Source: JAUIKM01 sp964445695
GTDB taxonomy: Bacteria; Bacteroidota; Ignavibacteria; Kapaibacteriales; UBA7675
Length of the DNA stretch: 64,000 nucleotides
Direction of reading: 5' to 3'
Assembly: GCA_964445695.1 (NCBI GenBank)
Contig: CAYULF010000012.1
Coordinates: forward strand, 1 to 64,000
Notes under the pieces: generated by a model
Told to the model about the DNA's origin: nothing
Databases searched by the model: none
The model's input: the letters and a program-made list of their open reading frames with translations, nothing else
Shown here: piece after piece, positions 27,401 to 36,400 of the stretch
How positions within the stretch are numbered: position 1 is the stretch's first letter
How the letters are laid out: each line of letters starts with the position of its first letter
Program-made: the position numbers and the translations under genes

Positions 27401-30400
27401 GCGGCGTGCCGTCGGCAACGGCTGTAAACTGGGCGTCCTCGCCCTCGCACACCGTCAGATCCAGCGGTTGCATATCAATACTCGGTCCCACGTGGATGCG
27501 CAGCTCGGCGGCCGTCGTGGTCGCTTCGCCGCAGGCATTTGTGAAGACCGCGCGGAAGAGCACGCCGTCGAGGTTTTCGTCCACGCCGCCGATCAACAGC
27601 GTCGGGCTTTCGGCGCCGTCGATGTTGCTCCAGCCCGCGCCGCGATTTTCCTGCCATTGAACATCAGGCGCGGGCACGCCTTCGGCGTCGGCCGTCAGCT
27701 CGGCGTCCTCGCCTTCGCAGATCGTCAGATTTTGGGGTTCAAGTGTGATGGCGGGGGATTCCTGAATCGTCAGGCTCGCCTCGACGCTCGTGGCTTCACC
27801 GCACTGATTTGTGAAGACGGCGCGGTAGAGCGTGCCGTCCAGCTCCGGCTGCACGTTGGTCAGCGTCAACACGGGAGCGGTCTCGCCCGCCAGCAGCGTA
27901 AAGCCGGTGCCGCGATTTTCCTCCCATCGGATATCCGGGAGGGGATTGCCGTTGGCCGCCGCCACGAAGTTTACAGTTTCACCCTCGCAGGTGATAATAT
28001 CCGTCGGTTCGTCCGTGATCGTCGGCGCGCTGCGCACGATCAGGCTCACAACGGCGCTCTCCACCCGGCCGCAGGCATTGCTGAAGACGGCGCGGAAGCG
28101 GTAGCCGTCCTGTGCGGCGTTGACGGCCGCGCGGTCCAGTATCGTATTCGTTTCGCCCGCCAACGGAACAAAGCCGCTGCCGTCGTTGCGATCGATTTCC
28201 CACTGGACGTCGGGCTGCGGCTGCGCATCGGCGGCCGCCTCAAATCGGGCGTCTTCGCCTTCGCAGTGCTCGGCGTCCGTCGGGTTGAGCGTGATGCGCG
28301 GATTGGTGTCCACCGTCAGCGTCGCGGGAAGACTGAAAGTCTCGCCGCAGGGATTTTCAATGTGAGCGCGGTAGGTCCAGCCGTCCTGATTCGGATCGGC
28401 ATTCGGGAGCACCAACTCGGTATTGTCTTCACCGGCCAGGTCGCTGTAGCCGTTGCCGTCCTGGCGGTCCACCTGCCACTGGATGTCCGGGGCGGGGTCG
28501 CCGTCCAGACCGATCGAAAAGCGCACCTGGTCGCCTTCGCAGACAGTCTGATCGACCGGCTCCGCCGTGATCGTCGGAGCGTAGTTGACCGTCAGCGAGG
28601 CGGCGTTGCTGAACTCCGCACCACAGGCATTGCTGAAACGCGCGCGGTACTGCGTGCCGTTCAGGCTGCGGTCCGCGGCGGAAATTGTCAGTGTTTCGTT
28701 GGTTTCGGCCGGACTGATGTCCTGCCAGCCGCTGCCGTCGTTGGACTGCCAGCGCAGAACAGGACTCGGCTGACCGTCGGCGCGCGCTGTAAACTCGGCG
28801 TCTTCGCCCTCGCAGATCACGAGGCCGGCGGGGTGTTCCGTCACGCTCGGCAGTGTGTTGACCGTCAGCACAACTTCTTCGCTCAGCGTCTCACCGCAGT
28901 AGTTGATCACGCGCACGCGGTAGGTATTGCCGTCCATGGCGGCCGTCACTGCGCTCAGCAGGAGAGTGGCCTTGTCCTCACCGGCAAGGTCGGCAAAACC
29001 GCTGCCTTCGTCAACCTGCCATTGATAGCTGAGATCGGGGGGGCTGCCCGCCGCAACCGTCAGCATCACGTTTTCGCCTTCGCAGGCGGTTTCGTCAGTG
29101 GGTTGCGTCGTGATTTCCGGTACGTCGTCCACAAACAGCTCGGCTTCAAGGCTGTTTTCCAGCGCACACGGATTTTCCGCCGTCACGCGGTAGAGGTTGC
29201 CCGCCATGTCGACCGTCACATTGTCGATCGTCAGGGTCAGCGTTTGTGATCCACTGACATTTCCTCCGTCGCTCAGGTCCGTAAAACCGGATCCGTCATT
29301 GACTTGCCACTGATAACTTGCCTCTGGTTTAGTCCCCGGCTCGAGCGTCGCTTCAAAGGTCGCCGTGTTGCCGGCGCACACCGTCTGATCGACAGGTTGC
29401 ATGTCGAAGGTCGGCGCCACGTCGACGGTCAACTCGGCGGCAAGCGTCGTTGTGCTGCCGCAATCGTTCGTGAAGACCAGGCGGTACAGCCAACCGTCCA
29501 TGTCGGCCTGCACGTCGTCAATCGTCAGGCTGCTGCCGGCCAGCACCGTCTCGGCCGACCAGCCGTTGCCGTCCTGGCGGTCTACCTGGTAGCCGTAGCT
29601 GAGCGGCAGACGCGAGTCGGCAGTCGCTGTGAAGGTGACCGATTCGCCGCTGCAGACCTGCATGTCCGCAATTTCCGTGTCAATGACCGGGGCGATGTCC
29701 ACCGTCAGGGTCACGACTTCAGAGTTGACGACATTACAGCCGTTGCTCAGCACCACGCGGAACTGCGCTCCGTCGTAGATCGCCTGTTTAACCGTCGTCA
29801 GAGTCAGTGTTTTGTCGTTTTTACCCGGCAGGTCGTCAAAGTCCGTGCCGTTGAATTGCTGCCACTGATATTCCAGGTCGCTGCCCTCGGCTTCGACCGT
29901 AAAGCTCGCATCGTCGTCCTCGCAGATCTGGACGTCCTGCGGCTCGGCGGTAATCGTCGGCGGCGATTTGATGGTGAGCTGGACCACGTCGGAAATTTCT
30001 TCGTTGCAATCGTTGGACACCACGGCGCGCACCTGCAGGCCGTCGTCGTCCTCGCTCATGATCATGCGAGTGTAGCTGTCGCCGCTGGCCACCTGCGTCC
30101 AGCCGGAGCCGTCGTTGACTTCCCAGTTGATCGTGATCGGCTCGGCGCCTTCCACCTTGATGTCGAAGGTTACTTCATCGCCCACGCAGAACTCATCGCC
30201 CTCGGGCTGTTCGGTGATCGCGACTTCCTGCAGCACCTCAATTGTGCGCTCGTCCGTCAGCACCTCGCCGCAGCTGTTGGTGAAGCGCGCGCGGTACTTG
30301 CGTCCGTCCCAACTGAAATCGGCCACCGTCAGTCGCAGTGTGCGGTTGGTTTCGCCTGCAATGACTTCCCAGCCGGCCCCGCGATCGTGTTCCCACTGTA

Positions 30401-33400
30401 CCGTCGGCGTCGGCTTGCCGTCGGCAGCCGCGTCGATCACCAATTCTTCATTTTCACAGATGACAATCGGTTCCGTGCCGCTGATCGTCGGGTTTTCCGG
30501 TGCGAAGTCAACCGTCAGGGTGACGGCGTCGCTCGTCAGGTTGTCGCAGTCATTGGTAAACAGGGCGCGGTATTGGTTGCCGTCAAGCGAGCGATCCGCT
30601 GCGGTAATCGTCAGCGTGTTTGTGTTGACGGCCGGGGAGAGCGTCTGCCAGCCGGAGCCGTTGTTGACTTCCCATGAGATATCCGGAGCGGGGCGTCCGT
30701 CCGCAATCGCCGTAAACGAGACTTCGTCGCCTTCGCAGATCGTCTGACTTACCGGCTGCTGCGTTATGGTCGGCGGCGTGTCGACAGTCAGGAGCGCTTC
30801 ATCGCTCGTGGTTGTGCCGCAGGCGTTCTCGACGATCACGCGGTACAGATTGCCGTTCATGCCGTCCTGCGCCGTGAAGCTCAGGCTGGCGCCGTTTTGG
30901 CCGGCCATGTCGCTGAAGCCGGAGCCGTCGTCGACCTGCCATTGATAGTTGTCGATTGCCGGAGGTGTCAGCGCCGCCACATTGAATGTTACATTGTCGT
31001 CGGCGCAGACGCGCTGATCCGTCGGCTGTGAACTGATTACCGGCACGTCGTAGACCGTCAGCACCGCCGCCTGCGACTCAATTCCGCCCGGGGCGCAGAT
31101 GTTAAATGCCACCACGCGGTAGCGATTGCCGTTCATTGCCGTGGTTACGTTGTCGAGCGTCAGTTCCGGCGTTGTTGCGCCGCTGACGTCCGCGCCGTTG
31201 TTTAAGTCGCTGAAACCGGAACCATCGTCGACCTGCCACTGGTAGGTGGGCGTCGGTTTGACTGCCGGATCAATTTGTGATGTAAAGATCACCGATTCGC
31301 CGGCGCAGATCGTCTGATCGTCCGGCTCGTCGTCGAATGCCGGTTTGACGTTCACCGTCAGCAGCGCTTCGCCGCTGATGCTTTCACCGCATTTGTTAAC
31401 AAAAATGAAGCGGTACAGGTTGCCGTCCATGTCCGGCGTGACATTGTTCAAGGTCAGGCTGCCGGAGGCAAGCGCCGTGCGGTTGGCCCAGCCGCCGCCA
31501 TCGTTGACTTCGTAGAAGTACTGCAGAGCGGGGCGGCTCGTCGCCGCGGCCGTAAAGGTCGCATTCTCGCCTTCGCACACTTCCTGATCATTCGGGTCGC
31601 TGTCGACAGTCGGCGCGATGTCGACTGTTAACATTGCCTCATCGGAAGCGAGGCCGACGCCGCAGGAGTTGGACACGATCACGCGGAAGCGCGCGCCGTC
31701 GTCCGTCAGCTGCTGAGCATTGTTAAGTGTGTACGAAGAGTTTTGCGCCGCCGCGCCGGCGATGTCCGTAAACTGCGCACCGTCCCAGCGTTGCCACTGG
31801 TAGGAGAGCGCCGTACCCGTCGCCGAGACGCTGAAGGTTGCGTTCTCGCCTTCGCAGATTTCCTGATCCGTCGGCTGTGTTACGATCGCCGGCGGTTCTT
31901 CAATTTTAAGTGTTACTTCCAGCGGCGGCAGGGTGGCGCAGTCATTGCTGACGCGGACGCGCAGGCGCAGACCGTCGTCAGAACCCTGGATTGTACGCGA
32001 ATAATTTTCGAGCGAGCCGACCAGATCCCAGGTTGCGCCGTTAAAGGTCTCCCAGGCGATGGTATAGGGAGTGCTGCCGTCCAGCGTGACGGAGAATTGC
32101 GCCAGGTCGCCGACACAGTGTTCGTCGGGCAGGTCGGAAGCCGTGATTTGCACGTCTTCCAGCACCTCGATATCAACGGATTCAATATTGGCGTCAGGCG
32201 CGCACTTGGCGTTGCTGAACACGGCGCGTACTTTTTGTCCATCCCAGCCGGCGTCGATCGGATCGATGCGCAGCTCGGTGCCGCTCGCACCGCTGATGTC
32301 GGTCCAGCTCACGCCGTTCCAGCGTTGCCATTGTACCGTCGCGGGCGGGCGGCTGTCGGCCGAAGCGTTAACAATCAGCACCTCGCCGTCGCAGATCGGA
32401 TCGATGTTGTCGATCGTCAGGTCGCGCGGCGCGTAGTTAACCGTCAGCGTCAGCGGGTCGGAGAAAATCTCGGAGGTACAGTCGTTTTCAGCGCGCAGGC
32501 GATAGCGGTGACCGTGCAGCGCCTCGTCGACGTCGTTGATGGTCAATGTGCGGGTTGTCGATCCGCCGACCACAGTAGTGTTAATTTCAAGGCCGTCGCT
32601 CTGGTTAACAAATCCGTTGCCGTCGCCGCGATCCACCTGCCACTGGTAAATGATGGTTTCGCTGCCGCTTACGTCAAATGTTAAACTCAGGTCGTCGCCT
32701 GCACAAACTTCGGTTGTGTTCGGCGTGTTATTGTCGATTACAACTTCTTCCAGCACCTCGATGTCGGCCGACTCGATGTTGACAGCCGGCGTGCACTTCG
32801 GATTGGTAAAGACGGCGCGGACTTTGTCGCCGTCCCAGTCGCTAGTAATCGGGTTGATGCGCAGTTCGGTATTCGTCGCGCCGCTGATGTCGTTCCAGTT
32901 CGCGCCGTCCCAGCGTTGCCATTGTACCGTCGCCGCCGGGCGGCTGTCCACCGAGGCGTTGATGATAAACTCTTCGCCGGCGCAGATCGGGTCGATGTTG
33001 TCGATGGCGGGGTCGCGCGGCGCATAGTTAACCGTCAGAGTCAGGGCGTCGGAGAAAATTTCGGAGGTGCAATCATTTTCCGCGCGCAGACGATAACGGT
33101 GACCGTCCAGCGATTCATCCACATCGTTAATAGTCAATGTGCGCGTCGTCGCGCCGCCGATTACCGTTGAGTTTACCTCGAGGCCGTCGCTCTGGTTAAC
33201 AAATCCGTTGCCGTCGCCGCGGTCGACCTGCCACTGATAGATGATCGTCTCGCTGCCCGTAACGGTGAATGTTAAGCTCAGGTCTTCGCCTGCGCATACC
33301 TCTGTTGTGTTCGGCGTGTTGTTGTCGATCACAACTTCTTCCAGCACCTCGATGTCGCTCGACTCGATATTGGCGCTGGGGGAGCAGGCCGCATTGGTAA

Positions 33401-36400
33401 AGACGGCGCGGACTTTGTCGCCATCCCAGTCGCTTGTGATCGGACTGACCACCAGCTCGGTATTGGTCGCGCCGACAATGTCGGTCCAGCTTGCGCCGTC
33501 CCAGCGTTGCCACTGCACGGTCGCCGCCGGGCGGCTGTCGGCCGAAGCGCTGATTCTGAATTCTTCGCCGCTGCAAATTGGATCGATGTTGTCGATCGCC
33601 AGGTCGCGCGGCGCGTAGTTGACCGTCAGTTCGGCAATGGGCGAAACGACGGCCTGCGCGCCGGAAGCGCACTGGTTTTCAGCCACCAGGCGATAGCGGT
33701 AGCCGTGCATTGCCGTAGTGACGTTTTGCAGCGTCAACGCCAGCGTATTTGCGCCGCTGACGTTCGGGCCGTTGTTTAAGTCGACAAACCCGCCGCCGTC
33801 GTCCTGCTGCCACTGGTAGCTGTCGATCGGCGTTGTGTTGTCCACCAGTACGGCCGTAAACGTGACGTCATCGCCTTCGCACACAGCCTGGTCCGCCGGT
33901 GCATCATTGGTGAACTGCGGTTTGTCGACAACCGTCAGCGTGCCCGTGCTGCGCGTCGTGCCGCAGGAGTTAACCAGTTCGGCGCGGTAGCGCGTCTGGT
34001 CGTCGTTGATATCCGCGGCGGGGATTGTGTAGGTTTTTCCGTTCTGGCCTGCGATCGGCGTCCAACTCGGCGCGCCGGCGGGGCGGCGCAGCCAGCTGAC
34101 TGTAATGGGCTCCGCGCCGGAGTAGTCGACCTCAAAAACGACCTGTTCGCCGGCGCAAACCGTCGGCGAAGCAACGGCCAGTTCAATAACCGGCTCGGTC
34201 AGAATTGTCACGTCGATAATCGCCGACTGCACCGTGCCGCAGTCGTTGCTGATTTCAATGTAGAATCTGTCATCGCCCAGGTCGATTGTCACCGGGCTGA
34301 AAGTATAGGACTTTTCGTTGGCTGCAGTGTTAAACACCTGGAAACCGTTGCCGTCGTTCTGATCGCGATACCAGGTGATGCTCGGCGCGGGATCGCCGTC
34401 TATTTCAAAGGAAATTGTTAAACCCGGAGCGCTTAAACAAACTTCGACGTCCGCCGGCGGGGTAGTAAACGATGGTTCGGTGCCGACGCTTAAAACGACG
34501 ATGTCCGACCAGTCGGAACGACCACAGTCATTGCGGCCGCGCACGCGGTAGCGGAAACCGTCCATTGCCGTTGTGACGCTTGAAAGCGTCAGGTCGGTGC
34601 CGCTCTCGCCGGTAATGCGATTAAAGCCGTTGCCGTCCAGTTCATCCACAAACCACTCGTAGGTGTCGGCTCCGTCGGCCGCAACCGTGAACGTTGCGTC
34701 ATCGCCCTCGCAGGCAAAAACGTCAACCGGCTGCGTGTCGATCGTCGGAACGTCGCCCGCCGTGATTGTGAAAGAGAAGGACGCGCCCGGTTCGCAGTCG
34801 CCGGTGCCGGAGTACGTATACGTACCGGCATGTGAGGCCGCAAACGTTAAAAAGCTGAGTGAATTGATGCCGCGTGAAATCGTCGGGTCCGTGATCGGAT
34901 TGCCGTCTTTTAACCACGTAAAGGCATCGATATTGTCGGCCGTGAAGTTGAACGAGGCCGCGTCGCCGACACAAACCGTCGTGTCGCTCGGCGCGCCGCT
35001 GATTTTCGGCGGATCGACAACGTCGTAGGAAACTTCATTGCTTAACAATTCATCAGTCGGGTCCCAGCAGGTGTGCCCGCGCGCATAAGCGCGGTACAAC
35101 TTGCCCGCGTCGTTTTTATCGGCGCTTGCAATAATGAGCGTTTTCTGCCCCTGCGAACCGGCCACAAAAGTCCAGGTTGAGCCGCCGTCCGTGCTGCATT
35201 CCCAGCCGTAGTCCGTGGGCAGCGGGAAGGCGTCAAAATCCCAGGTAAAAGTCACCTGTTCGCCTTCACACTCTTCCTGGTCGACGGGATGAACCGGGTC
35301 TTCCGGCGGGAACTGCAGGACAATCGTCGTGATGGCGCTGTAAACAACGCCGCAACTGTTCTCCAGCTTTGCGCGATACTTGTTGCCGTTGGATGCGCCG
35401 GAAACCACGGGCGTATCAAACTCATTTGTCTGAGGCGAGTGCACCGCAGGTTTGGGGCCGTCAACGTCCGACCAGCTTGCACCGTCGTCGGTACTTTCCT
35501 GCCAGGTGATGTCGGCGTCCGGATAAAACTCCGCCACGACGCCGATTGTTAAGGTTTTGCCTTTGCAGGATGCCGCCGCGGGAACATAAGCCAGAATGTT
35601 AGGCTTCTGCACGATGATGAGCTGCATCGTGGCCGACGTAACGCCGCATTCGTTTTCAATTCGAATCCTGAAAATGCGGTTGTTGTCTGCCGGCGTGGCC
35701 GTGAACTCCAGCCGCTCCGTTGTCTCGCCGTTTAAGTCGGTCCAGACGTCCGGATTCTGACTTGTTAACTCCTGCCATTTGATTGTTGCCTCTGTGGATG
35801 TCGTGAATTCGGCTTCAAGTTCAACTTCGGCATTAACATCCAGGCAGAGTTCTGTGTCGCCGCCAATGGAATCGATCACCGGCGGGGCGTAGACGTAGAA
35901 GTATTCGCTGCTGTCGTAGAGAGCCGGGTTGATCGCGTCGTACACGCGCACGCTGTACTTTTTGGTCGGATCCAGATCTTCCGGCAGTTTCCACATCAAA
36001 CTGTCAACCGGTGTCACGAAATCTACCGTGTCAATGACTGCGGTCTCCGTCGCTCCATCGTCCTCCGGATCAAAATCTTCGTCCACCAGGTGGATGATCA
36101 CGTCGTCGTTGCCCGTGCGCGACCACTTGACTTTAATCGAATCACAGACGCAGTATTCTTCGTTCTGCGTCGGACTTAACACGTCGATTTTGTCGGCTGT
36201 TAATTCGAAGTTTAACAGGAAGGCGTCGCGCGGATTGCCCTCGTACTCTTCCTGGTACGCGTCGACGCTGGTGGGGAAGTCCACCGATTGCGTGCCGCCG
36301 CAAATCCAGATGTAATTGTTGTTAACATAGTGCGACATGCCGAGGTTGGGCATGAAGGCAAAAAATTCGTCGTTGTCGTCTCTGCGGCGGTCGGTCTTTT

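Noticed and set aside
27468..30677. Two long plus-strand frames (593 and 457 codons) opposite the Ig modules
   Set aside because: Arise from the regular codon use of the repeated Ig modules; no start signals or protein families.
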